Below the pieces are notes generated by a model that did no database searches, had not been told where the DNA came from, and saw nothing but the letters and a program-made list of their open reading frames with translations. From positions 1 to 14,271 of the forward strand of contig QWOR01000220.1 of NCBI GenBank assembly GCA_003669575.1: a stretch of DNA of 14,271 bases. Direction: 5' to 3'. This stretch comes from Planctomycetota bacterium (GTDB lineage Bacteria; Planctomycetota; Planctomycetia; Planctomycetales; Planctomycetaceae). Of the stretch, positions 1 to 6,264 are shown piece by piece (position 1 is the stretch's first letter; every line of letters starts with the position of its first letter). Made by a program: the position numbers and the translations under genes.

Positions 1-1
1 G

Positions 2-534
2 GCTCTGGGCCTGCGCACGCTGGATGGCCAGGGGAAGATCGACTGGTCCGAAGCCATCGCGGACGGGACCTTTGCGAAGGCTAAAAAAGGGGCGAAAGCG
101 TAGGAAACACCAAGTGCGGCAAGGGCTCGAAGATCATGGCCCTGACCACCGGAAACGGCCTGCCTCTGGCAGCCACAGTCCATTCCGCCAGCCCCGGCGA
201 GGTGACGTTGATCGAGGGATTGCTGCAGCAGCGCGTGCTCAAACGCCAGCTGCCACGATTGATCTATGACCGAGCGGCGGACAGCGATCCACTTCGAGTA
301 CGTCTCACGAAGCAAGGCACTGAACTGATCTGTCCGCATCGCAAGAATCGAAAGAAGCCGCCGACACAAGACGGCCGCAAGCTACGCCGCTACAAACGCC
401 GCTGGAAGGTCGAACGACTCAATGCCTGGCTGCAGAACTTCCGCCGCTTGATCGTTCGCTATGAGGTCTTGCCACACCTGTTCCAAGGTCTCGTCCACGC
501 CGCCTGCATGCTGATCGTGCTCAGACGATTGTAG
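2..534 (+). CDS. IS5-family transposase, 5'-truncated by window edge, two frames joined by a -1 shift
   Basis: This encodes the DDE transposase that cuts and rejoins the element's ends. The upstream frame (2-103, stop TAG 101-103) carries the DWSEAIADGTF motif with the probable first catalytic Asp (codon 62-64). The downstream frame is open from 85 to the stop at 532-534. It carries TKCGKGSKIM, LIYDRAADSDPLR with the probable second Asp, ELICPHRKNRKK, DGRKLRRYKRRWKVER with the catalytic Glu, and the closing NFRRLIVRYE. Neither frame alone has the whole triad. Joining them at AAAAAAGGGG (83-92) gives a continuous product reading AKKRGESVGNTKCGKG, as expected for the family, so the split looks like programmed frameshifting and not decay. 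The product probably begins about 100 residues before the window. An upstream ATG at 136 in the second frame is not a likely genuine start. A random frameshift mutation remains possible. Confidence 0.82.
83..92 (+). promoter_or_regulatory. Candidate programmed -1 ribosomal frameshift site (A6G4)
   Basis: In the upstream frame the run is read GCT AAA AAA GGG. Slipping back one base on the two Lys codons gives AGG GGC and enters the frame that holds the rest of the transposase. The overlap open in both frames is only 85-103, and this is the only slippery run inside it. I did not find a convincing downstream stimulatory stem by eye. Confidence 0.6.
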
Positions 535-578
535 AAATCGACCAACTCTCCACCCGCCGCTTGAAATCCCTGCACACA

Positions 579-595
579 GGTTTTGAAACCGGCTC
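579..595 (+). repeat. Candidate right terminal inverted repeat of the IS5-family element
   Basis: The sequence GGTTTTGAAACCGGCTC lies 44 bases after the transposase stop and is followed by TA. Its complement starts GAGCCGGTTTCAAAACC, which resembles the ends of IS427-type elements as I know them. The partner repeat is outside the window, so this rests on position and similarity only. Confidence 0.45.
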
Positions 596-597
596 TA

Positions 598-1335
598 GAA
601 GAAATAGGGAGTTGGACTGTTTGTAGAACCCGCAGCACATCAACTAACTTCCAGTAAGAACCAAGCTGTGAAAGGGAAGAGCAGACAACGCACGTTCTGC
701 CTTGATTTGGCAGCCATTTTCTCCAGCCATAACTGAAAATACCGAGGGATCAAGAAGGTGAGATGATCTGTTCACTGCTCATAATCCTGTGAGCCTGCTT
801 ATGCGGAACTCTCTCCGAGATTTACTCCTTACATTTGAATAGTGGTGTCATGGACGTGCATAAGGGGCAAGACGAGATCTGTTAGCTCTGCACTCTGATT
901 GTCATCCAGTTGTCACCACATCGTTCCGCAAGGGGGTTCACTGAGGCTGAGACATTCGTAGTAGCAACTGCATGTGGATTGCGGACACTTGTTCAGGAGT
1001 AACAAATATCCCGGTGCAGTCGAAGGATCTAATGTGGGAGATCGGCATTCGATTGCGGTCGTACGAAGCGACACTTGTCGCCCCCTGGATCTGGCCAACC
1101 GCCTTTGCTGCTCTCGCATGATCGTCGTTGACTACATTGATGGACTAACTGTAGTGCCTTGGACAGTTACTGGCCTGCCTTATGTCCAATCGCAATAACA
1201 ATGCGACCGGCCAGCTGTCATCGTTTTCAAACAGCGTGAAGATGGATTGACTCAAAGGTGTGGAATGTCGGTCATTCTCACACTTACTCGCGAGCGACTA
1301 CGGAACTTTTTCATTCGATACGTGGAGATTGCGCA
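598..1335. other. Gene-poor spacer between the two IS-like loci
   Basis: No open frame here looks like a real gene. The longest (974-1198 plus, 913-1119 minus) have no signal peptide, no family motif and no ribosome-binding site, and they overlap each other on opposite strands. Base composition is more AT-rich than in the right two thirds of the window. GGAG at 1324-1327 at its right edge belongs to the next gene. Confidence 0.6.
1324..1327 (+). promoter_or_regulatory. Ribosome-binding site fixing the start of the transposase-like gene
   Basis: GGAG ends 8 bases before ATG 1336. The frame is open further upstream to ATG 1258, but that codon has no such site and the extra 26 residues do not resemble the family. 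Confidence 0.5.
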
Positions 1336-2112
1336 ATGAACACGGTCACAAAAATCATTCCCCGAAGCATTTCGGATGGGGAGTGGGAATTCGTATGCCC
1401 ATACCTAAGCCTATTGCCATCCGATTCACGACAGATGGACTATTCGCAACGCGAACTCTTCGACGCGTTACGGTATATGATCAGCATGGAAGACGATTGG
1501 GGGCTTCTGCCAACCGCCTTCCCTCCTGTCTCCGCTGTATATCATCAGGCTTTGATGTGGAAACAGGCGGCCGTATTTCAAGAGGTTACGAACGACCTAC
1601 GTGAGATGATTCGTTGGGTGCGACAATCTGACAGGACAGACTATTTCGCTGGTGCGGATGTTCAAGCAACGGCGATAAATCACGTTGGCCCAAGTCTTGC
1701 TGAACACAATCATCGCAGAAAGATCAATAGTCTCGATGTGTGCGCGACAGTCGATTTACAAAATTGCGTGATAGACATGACCGTAATCACAGGCGGAGAA
1801 TCCGACGAGTCAAAAGCACTTGCTTTCGCTTTGAAAGTATCCATTCTGACTGACGGTAACGTTCAAGTGAATTCTGCGGCACGAAGTTGTGCTCAGGGAG
1901 TCGACAATCATTGTTGCAAAAACGCCACCATGGATTTGTCTCTCATCCCAGATTTCGCATCAAGTAGAGGTTACGTGCTGTTTCCGCAGCGATGGGCCGT
2001 CGAACATTCCTTCGACTGGCTGGCAAGGTTCTGTCGCTTGGCTCGCGACTACGAACGTCTGGCTGAGTCGCTTAAGCGTCTCGACTTTTGGCCTGATTTC
2101 GACATTACTTAG
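1336..2112 (+). CDS. Highly diverged IS5-like transposase, uninterrupted
   Basis: This 258-residue product has the length and order of an IS5-type DDE transposase. The N-terminal DUF4096-like part reads ISDGEWEFVCPYL (about 12-24) and LLPTAFPPVSAVYH (57-70). The closing part reads YVLFPQRWAVEHSFDWLARF and CRLARDYERL (213-242), very close to the usual LPKRWVVER-FGWLARFRRLARDYERL. Likely catalytic residues are Asp108 (GADVQATA, where DSQS is usual), Asp173 (LTDG) and Glu223 (AVEHSF). Between them the protein is far from consensus: the usual TGCQWR is MEDDWG (51-56) and the usual RGYDGGKK-KGRKRH block is replaced by LAEHNHRRKINSLD. The last residues (DFWPDFDIT) also deviate. No internal stop or frameshift is present over 777 bases. 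I see no convincing terminal repeats around it. It may be an old element keeping its triad, a decaying copy or, less likely, a co-opted gene. Confidence 0.72.
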   Translation: MNTVTKIIPRSISDGEWEFVCPYLSLLPSDSRQMDYSQRELFDALRYMISMEDDWGLLPTAFPPVSAVYHQALMWKQAAVFQEVTNDLREMIRWVRQSDRTDYFAGADVQATAINHVGPSLAEHNHRRKINSLDVCATVDLQNCVIDMTVITGGESDESKALAFALKVSILTDGNVQVNSAARSCAQGVDNHCCKNATMDLSLIPDFASSRGYVLFPQRWAVEHSFDWLARFCRLARDYERLAESLKRLDFWPDFDIT

Positions 2113-2511
2113 CTCTGGAGTTGAGTTTTGCAGCGTAGTATCTCACTCAGATGGAGGCTTAATCCTACTTTTTGAAAGTCGATATGGACACAACAGAAAC
2201 GGTTCCGGTGACGTTGTTTCTGCGGTTGCTCCTACAGCCCGATGTCGCCTGAAACGTTTTCAAATTCGCTTGTTCTCATGCGGCTGAGGCAATGCCAGAT
2301 CGAAGGTACGCAAATCGCATTCACTTTCGGCAGGCCGAATTCCTTGTTGATTCTTATTTCAGTCCGTCACTAGACATCATCCCCAAAATGTCTGACTCTG
2401 ATCGGATGGCCGCAGTGCTGCGTGACGATTCAATTGCCCGAATCTCAGCATAATTCATGCTCCGGGAACCACTGCCGATTACTATAAGCACTCGATACGG
2501 CACCAGGACTC
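2113..2511. other. Spacer without a supported gene
   Basis: The stretch lies between the transposase-like gene and the converging SnoaL-like gene. It holds one short open frame (2292-2453, 53 codons) whose only Shine-Dalgarno-like run, GAGG, sits just 2 bases before its ATG, too close to be typical. CGTTTTCAAA occurs at 2255-2264 and in the same orientation at 1222-1231 on the other side of the transposase-like gene. This 10-base match may be chance. No terminator with a T-tract is evident. Confidence 0.5.
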
Positions 2512-3048
2512 CTACAAGTTCCCGTGCATCAATTGATTGGATGGCAATTGATGATCTTCAAACTTCCGGGTCTGTTCCACACCAGTTACGGGAAGTGAGT
2601 CGGTATTGAGCAGGCCAATTTGAACAAGTACGGAAGCCTGATCCCAATAGATTCGTTCGCAGGCGATCTTGTCCCCTTCGAACTGAACGACAGCTACCAT
2701 TGGAATCTCGACCTTGCGATTCGAGGGCCTGACTCCTGGCAGCATCCAGTCCATGACGATATCGTGCGTGAATGTAAAAACGAACTCGTCAATGACTCGG
2801 TTGTTACCTACGGTCCGGGTGAGTAATCGCAGGGCAGTATCGGCAGGCATCTTGGGGATGAAGTGCTTGCCATAGAAATCGATCATTTCATCTGTGCCCC
2901 GCCCTCCAGTCATCATAGGCACATGATTTACGTAGTTGTTCGGCGTCATGGTCGCGACGGTTGCCACAGCATCCTTGGTGGTGAACTCCAGATCTGTATG
3001 ACGTTCCCAAAGTCGGATCAGATCAGCTTCGGTCAAGTTCGCGATCAT
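2512..3048 (-). CDS. SnoaL-like / nuclear transport factor 2 family protein
   Basis: This 178-residue soluble protein has no signal peptide or membrane segment. It reads like the SnoaL branch of the NTF2-like alpha+beta-barrel fold, small cone-shaped proteins that act as enzymes or ligand binders. Supporting segments are DLIRLWERHTDLEF near the N-terminus, YVNHVPMMTGGRG (about 39-51), FYGKHFIPKMPADT, RTVGNNRVIDEFVFTFTHD, VEIPMVAVVQFEGDKI and YWDQASVLVQIGLL. The last segments are characteristic of a SnoaL subgroup often found beside or fused to dienelactone-hydrolase-like proteins. No such partner lies here, so the substrate cannot be inferred. ATG 3046-3048 is the only start that keeps the N-terminal helix. 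No strong ribosome-binding site precedes it. The gene stands alone on its strand in the AT-richer accessory stretch next to IS remains, which suggests horizontal gain. Family assignment is fairly sure; biochemical function is unknown. Confidence 0.8.
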   Translation of the reverse strand: MIANLTEADLIRLWERHTDLEFTTKDAVATVATMTPNNYVNHVPMMTGGRGTDEMIDFYGKHFIPKMPADTALRLLTRTVGNNRVIDEFVFTFTHDIVMDWMLPGVRPSNRKVEIPMVAVVQFEGDKIACERIYWDQASVLVQIGLLNTDSLPVTGVEQTRKFEDHQLPSNQLMHGNL

Positions 3049-3567
3049 TAGTGGCTCGGGGTTGTTTGGTTCGCACGTTCCGCCAGTTACACCTTATGTT
3101 ACACCGGTCCGAGTAACTCTACTACGACTATTTCAAGTATTGGAAAGGAACCCTGATAAGTGCCCGCGCATTTAGATATTTCATAAAGCATCCCGATTAG
3201 CCATATTATCATCGGTGTGTGTGCCGTAATGATGTGGGGAGTCTTGGCTACTATCTGAATCCAGGTTACCGACTTGCCAGTCATCGAAACCTAAGCGACG
3301 GTCACAGTTCATTCTCGCCTAGAAAGGTCTGGATGATGGTGCGAAATGGAGCCACATGTTCAGTCAGTAGGGTTAACTCATAGTTCTGGTGGCGGAGGAT
3401 GGCGACGAGGGTAAGATGGCAGTTGTCGTCACACAGGCCACGTCCTTCGAGGACTCAAGGACGTGCCACACGGGGAGGCTCTCGATATACAACCTCCGGC
3501 CCGTACGCCAGAATCTGAGGCAGGTCGGGACCATCTTTAGTTACCTCCTCTGGTGTGAGTCTCTGGT
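3049..3567. other. Spacer with no supported gene; one hairpin
   Basis: Open frames here (3099-3284 minus, 3389-3598 plus) show no family motif, ribosome-binding site or signal peptide that I can support. The 5' end of the SnoaL-like gene and the 5' end of the beta-propeller gene face away from each other, so promoters for both should lie here. I could not pick them with confidence. Composition shifts to the GC-richer chromosome type towards the right end. Confidence 0.55.
3439..3465. repeat. Inverted repeat, 9-bp stem with 9-base loop
   Basis: CACGTCCTT (3439-3447) pairs perfectly with AAGGACGTG (3457-3465) around the loop CGAGGACTC. No T-tract follows on either strand, so it is not a classical terminator. 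It lies about 100 bases upstream of the beta-propeller gene and could be a regulatory site, but function is unknown. Confidence 0.4.
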
Positions 3568-4839
3568 ATGCGTATCGCAGCGTTCTGGCTGGGAATGACT
3601 CTGCTCTGCTCTTCTCCGGCGACGGCCGAGAACTGGGCGCATTGGCGGGGGCCGATCGGGAATGGGGTGGCGCTCGATGCTCACCCGCCGACGGAGTGGG
3701 GGCCGACGAAGAACATCCGCTGGAAGGTCGAGCTGCCGGGGCGGGAGAACTCTTCGCCGATTGTCTGGGGCGATCAGGTCTTCGTCATCACAGCTGAGGT
3801 CGTCGAGCCCGCCAAGGGGGAGGGAACGCTGCCGACGATGGCGTTCAAGCTGCTCTGCTTCAACCGTGCAGATGGGAAGCTGCGCTGGGAGCGGACCGCC
3901 ATCGTGGCCCAGCCACACGAGGGCTCGCACTCGACCAGCGGGTTCGCGTCGGCGTCGCCCTGTACCGATGGGGAGTTCGTGTACGCCCACTTCGGCTCGC
4001 GCGGGCTCTATTGCTACTCGCTGGCGGGCGAGCTGATCTGGAAGCGTGACTTCGGCCAGATGAAAGTCCTCAACAGATTCGGGGAGGGAAGTTCCCCCAC
4101 GCTCGCCGGGGACAAGCTCATCGTCCCGTGGGACCACATCGGTCCGTCGGCGTTGTATGCCCTCAACAAGCGGACGGGCGAGATCCTCTGGAAGCAGGAC
4201 CGCGACGAGCCGACCTGCTGGGCGACCCCGCTGATCGTTGAGCACGCGGGCCGACAGCAGATCATCATGAACGGCCAGAAGTTCGCCCGCAGCTATGACC
4301 TCGACACCGGCGAGGAGCAGTGGCGCTGCCCCGGCCAGACTGTGCGTCCGGTTACATCGCCGGTCTTTGCGAATGGCATCGTCTACGTCTGCAGCGGGTT
4401 TCAGGGGGCCTACCTGGGGGCGTTTCGCCTGGACGGGAAGGGTGACATCCAGGGGACGAAATCGGTCGTCTGGGAACGCAAGGAAGACCAGCCCGACATG
4501 GCCTCGCCGCTGCTGGTGTCGGGGCGACTCTATCTGCATAAGAAGAAGACCGCGCTTCTCTCCTGTGTCGATGCAGCCACTGGCAACGTACTCTTCCCCG
4601 CCACGCGGATTCCGGGGTTGGGGGACGCAGCTGTGTACTCCTCACCGGTGGCTGCGGGCGGGTATGTCTACCTGACCGCGACCAACGGCACGACGGTCGT
4701 GATCAAGGACGCCGACCAACTCGATGTCGTCGCCACGAACACACTCGATGAGTTCATCGGGGCCACTCTGGCTCCGGTCGATGATGAGCTGTTCATCCGT
4801 GGGGAGAAACACCTCTACTGCATCGCGCGGGCGAAGTAG
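3568..4839 (+). CDS. Secreted PQQ-binding-like beta-propeller repeat protein
   Basis: This 423-residue protein has a Sec signal peptide (MRIAAFWLGMTLLCSSPATA, cleavage probably after Ala20), so it should act in the periplasm or at the envelope. The mature part opens with ENWAHWRGPIGNGVA and PTEWGPTKNIRWKVELPG, then repeated blades of the PQQ/quinoprotein type: SSPIVWGDQVFV, RADGKLRWER, ALNKRTGEILWKQD, YDLDTGEEQWRCPG and SSPVAAGGYVYLT. Such proteins form a single propeller related to BamB and to the quinoprotein dehydrogenases. Catalytic PQQ-dehydrogenase features such as a heme domain or the paired Cys are not seen, so it is more likely a binding or scaffold protein than an enzyme. It belongs to a large paralogous group in planctomycetes. 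ATG 3568 is chosen because the signal peptide starts there, although no clear ribosome-binding site precedes it. It converges with the 4958-5779 gene. Family is certain; role is unknown. Confidence 0.92.
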   Translation: MRIAAFWLGMTLLCSSPATAENWAHWRGPIGNGVALDAHPPTEWGPTKNIRWKVELPGRENSSPIVWGDQVFVITAEVVEPAKGEGTLPTMAFKLLCFNRADGKLRWERTAIVAQPHEGSHSTSGFASASPCTDGEFVYAHFGSRGLYCYSLAGELIWKRDFGQMKVLNRFGEGSSPTLAGDKLIVPWDHIGPSALYALNKRTGEILWKQDRDEPTCWATPLIVEHAGRQQIIMNGQKFARSYDLDTGEEQWRCPGQTVRPVTSPVFANGIVYVCSGFQGAYLGAFRLDGKGDIQGTKSVVWERKEDQPDMASPLLVSGRLYLHKKKTALLSCVDAATGNVLFPATRIPGLGDAAVYSSPVAAGGYVYLTATNGTTVVIKDADQLDVVATNTLDEFIGATLAPVDDELFIRGEKHLYCIARAK

Positions 4840-4957
4840 GTTCCGCTACTCGCGATTAAGGGCTCACCCGGAAGGCGGCTACTGCCCCACTGAGTTTGGC
4901 TGGGGGCTTCGCTTCGCTGCGACCCCAGGCATCCAGACCAGCGACTCGCCCCCCGCC

Positions 4958-5779
4958 CTACTTTTCCGCAGCAAGATCGGCTTTGGATTTCTTATCGGGC
5001 TGGTATTCCCAGAAGGGTTTGCCGTCGAACTCGAACTCTTTCTGGGTGGGGTCGAACTCGTCGCCGCGGCTGGTGAACTTCTGGACGAGGACCTTGCGCC
5101 AGGTGCGGCGATCATCGCCTTCACCACGGATCTCGTAGACGTTGCTGAACCCCTGCAGGATCACCTTGAAGAAGTCGGTCCGCGGATCGACTCCGGTCCA
5201 GGTGCAGACGCCGTAGATCCAAGGCTGCTCCGGGGCGTCAGCGGGGACTGGCTCGGGGACCGGACGCACTATGGAGACCGAATCGAGGAACGCCTGCTCC
5301 GGAGTAGCGGGGCGTTCGATGGTATTGATCTGCTTGATCGCCGAGGGCAGGACGCGATCGATGTGGATCTGGACGGGGATTTCGGTCTTGCGATCGCTGT
5401 AGGTGACCAGCGTCATCTGCGGGATGAACATCGGTGGTCCGGGGGCGGGATCGAGCTCGTTGACCGGGTCGACATCGGTTCCGATATCGCTCTTGATGAT
5501 CGGACGCGGCAGGGCGCGATAGGCCAGATACCAGACCTGCTGCGGGCCTTTCTGGCCGGGAACGTCGGCCATGATGAGCCGCATCGGCTTCTTCTGGACT
5601 TCCATCTCCCAGATCTCCATCTGGCGGGCGATCTCCACACCCGTCGTGAAGGGCTGAGCCGCCATCACGAATCCGCGATCGAGTTCGCCATCCGCTGCGA
5701 ACAGCTGTGAGCTGAGCCCGAATCCGACTGTGGAGCCCAGGACCAGGCTCATGAAGGAGCGACGACCAATTGTCGACAT
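4958..5779 (-). CDS. Exported hypothetical protein with Tat-like signal
   Basis: This 273-residue protein is not one I recognise as an enzyme. The N-terminus MSTIGRRSFMSLVLGSTVG resembles a twin-arginine signal (Arg6-Arg7, then Ser-Phe-Met and a hydrophobic stretch), with a likely cleavage near LFAADGE (about residue 30). The mature part is soluble. It contains VEIARQMEIWEMEVQKKPMRLI, the string VWYLAYRALPRP, a proline-rich PAPGPPMFIPQMTLVTY, a second proline-rich block near VRPVPEPVPADAPEQP, then IYGVCTWTGVDPRTDFFKVILQGFSNVY and a charged C-terminus ending KKSKADLAAEK. There is one Cys in the mature protein. AAAGG lies 8 bases before ATG 5777-5779. Its composition matches its right-hand neighbours and there is no sign of transfer. 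It is probably a planctomycete-conserved periplasmic or wall-associated protein; that is inference. Confidence 0.8.
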   Translation of the reverse strand: MSTIGRRSFMSLVLGSTVGFGLSSQLFAADGELDRGFVMAAQPFTTGVEIARQMEIWEMEVQKKPMRLIMADVPGQKGPQQVWYLAYRALPRPIIKSDIGTDVDPVNELDPAPGPPMFIPQMTLVTYSDRKTEIPVQIHIDRVLPSAIKQINTIERPATPEQAFLDSVSIVRPVPEPVPADAPEQPWIYGVCTWTGVDPRTDFFKVILQGFSNVYEIRGEGDDRRTWRKVLVQKFTSRGDEFDPTQKEFEFDGKPFWEYQPDKKSKADLAAEK

Positions 5780-5787
5780 GAGCCAGA

Positions 5788-5792
5788 CCTTT
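5788..5792 (-). promoter_or_regulatory. Ribosome-binding site of the Tat-signal hypothetical
   Basis: AAAGG on the minus strand, 8 bases before ATG 5777-5779, supports this start over the longer frame in another phase that overlaps it. Confidence 0.4.
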
Positions 5793-6250
5793 CAGAACAC
5801 AAACACCGCCGCCAGCCACTCGACAGGACCGGGCTGTCGAACTCACTCTTCAAGACTGTACGCGCGGTTCGGACACGGGTCAAACCCCTCCCCCCGGGCG
5901 CAATCTCCCCGTAGTCCACTCGGCCCGCCCACCGCAACCTCTGCAGACAATCCCCCGGAACGCCGGGAGAAACCCACCTCGGGCGTGGAACCGAACAGTT
6001 GTATTGAAGCGGCTCACCTGGTGCCTGAACGATCACAGACCGAGAGTCTGCTGCTTGACAGCAACAAGACCTCTCGCATTCTCTTAATCATTACGAGAAG
6101 AAGATTTAAGAAGTGCAGGCCCGTCGGGCGGATCAGTCCTCGTTTTGAAGCTGCCTCCCGAACACCGAAAACTGCCGACTGACAATCCGATTCGACTCCT
6201 GCCCGGAAACCTGGGGGCCGATAGAAATGGATAGGCAAAGTTTTACGATC

Positions 6251-6256
6251 CGGAGG
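6251..6256 (+). promoter_or_regulatory. Ribosome-binding site deciding the hydrolase start
   Basis: CGGAGG ends 8 bases before ATG 6265, an ideal distance. The longer frame's GTG at 6256 overlaps the site itself and so cannot be its start. Confidence 0.7.
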
Positions 6257-6264
6257 TGATCGTC

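Larger units (their letters stand above)
1..597 (+). mobile_element. Right part of an IS5-family (IS427-type) insertion sequence
   Basis: The element enters from outside the window, so its left end and the transposase N-terminus are not visible. What is present is the catalytic part of a DDE transposase in two overlapping frames (2-534) and, 44 bases after its stop, the sequence GGTTTTGAAACCGGCTC (579-595), the candidate right terminal repeat. TA follows at 596-597, which fits the short TA-type target of IS427-like elements. The left copy of the terminal repeat would be needed to prove the end. The sequence quality beyond 597 changes to non-coding. Confidence 0.75.
5780..6264. other. Divergent intergenic region of about 485 bases
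   Basis: Promoters for the exported hypothetical (minus) and the hydrolase (plus) must lie here. Open frames through it are short or antisense to each other, with arginine- and proline-rich translations typical of non-coding GC-rich DNA. TTGACA occurs at 6055-6060, but no TATAAT-like hexamer sits at 16-18 bases from it, so I do not call a promoter. The stretch 6070-6115 is an AT-rich island (CTTAATCATTACGAG, GATTTAAGAAG) that could be a melting region or regulator site. Confidence 0.5.

Noticed and set aside
24..269. An 81-codon frame at the left edge
   Set aside because: It is an Arg/Pro-rich shadow in the third phase of the transposase, while both other phases carry family motifs.
974..1198. 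A 74-codon open frame in the first spacer
   Set aside because: No ribosome-binding site or family motif, and an equally long antisense frame overlaps it. A possible distant relation to a degraded gene could not be supported.
2292..2453. A 53-codon open frame between the transposase-like and SnoaL-like genes
   Set aside because: GAGG lies only 2 bases before the ATG, and the product has no recognisable feature. Chance cannot be excluded.
3099..3284. A 61-codon minus-strand frame with a hydrophobic stretch
   Set aside because: The hydrophobic run could suggest a small membrane protein, but there is no ribosome-binding site or conserved pattern, and the composition matches the surrounding spacer.
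3541..4539. A 332-codon minus-strand frame opposite the beta-propeller gene
   Set aside because: It is Arg/Pro/Leu-rich with no motif and is typical of the complement of GC-rich coding DNA. The plus-strand gene has a signal peptide and a recognised fold.
4900..4928. CTGGGG / CCCCAG inverted repeat between two convergent genes
   Set aside because: It has only a 6-bp stem with a 17-base loop and no T-tract, too weak to call a terminator.
4724..5710. A 328-codon plus-strand frame across the end of the beta-propeller gene and opposite the Tat-signal gene
   Set aside because: Its start lies inside another gene and its sequence is Asp/Leu-rich without a domain. The minus-strand gene has a signal sequence and ribosome-binding site.
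6055..6083. TTGACA box upstream of the hydrolase
   Set aside because: No TATAAT-like hexamer lies at the proper distance; the nearest AT-rich hexamer (CTTAAT) is more than 20 bases away.
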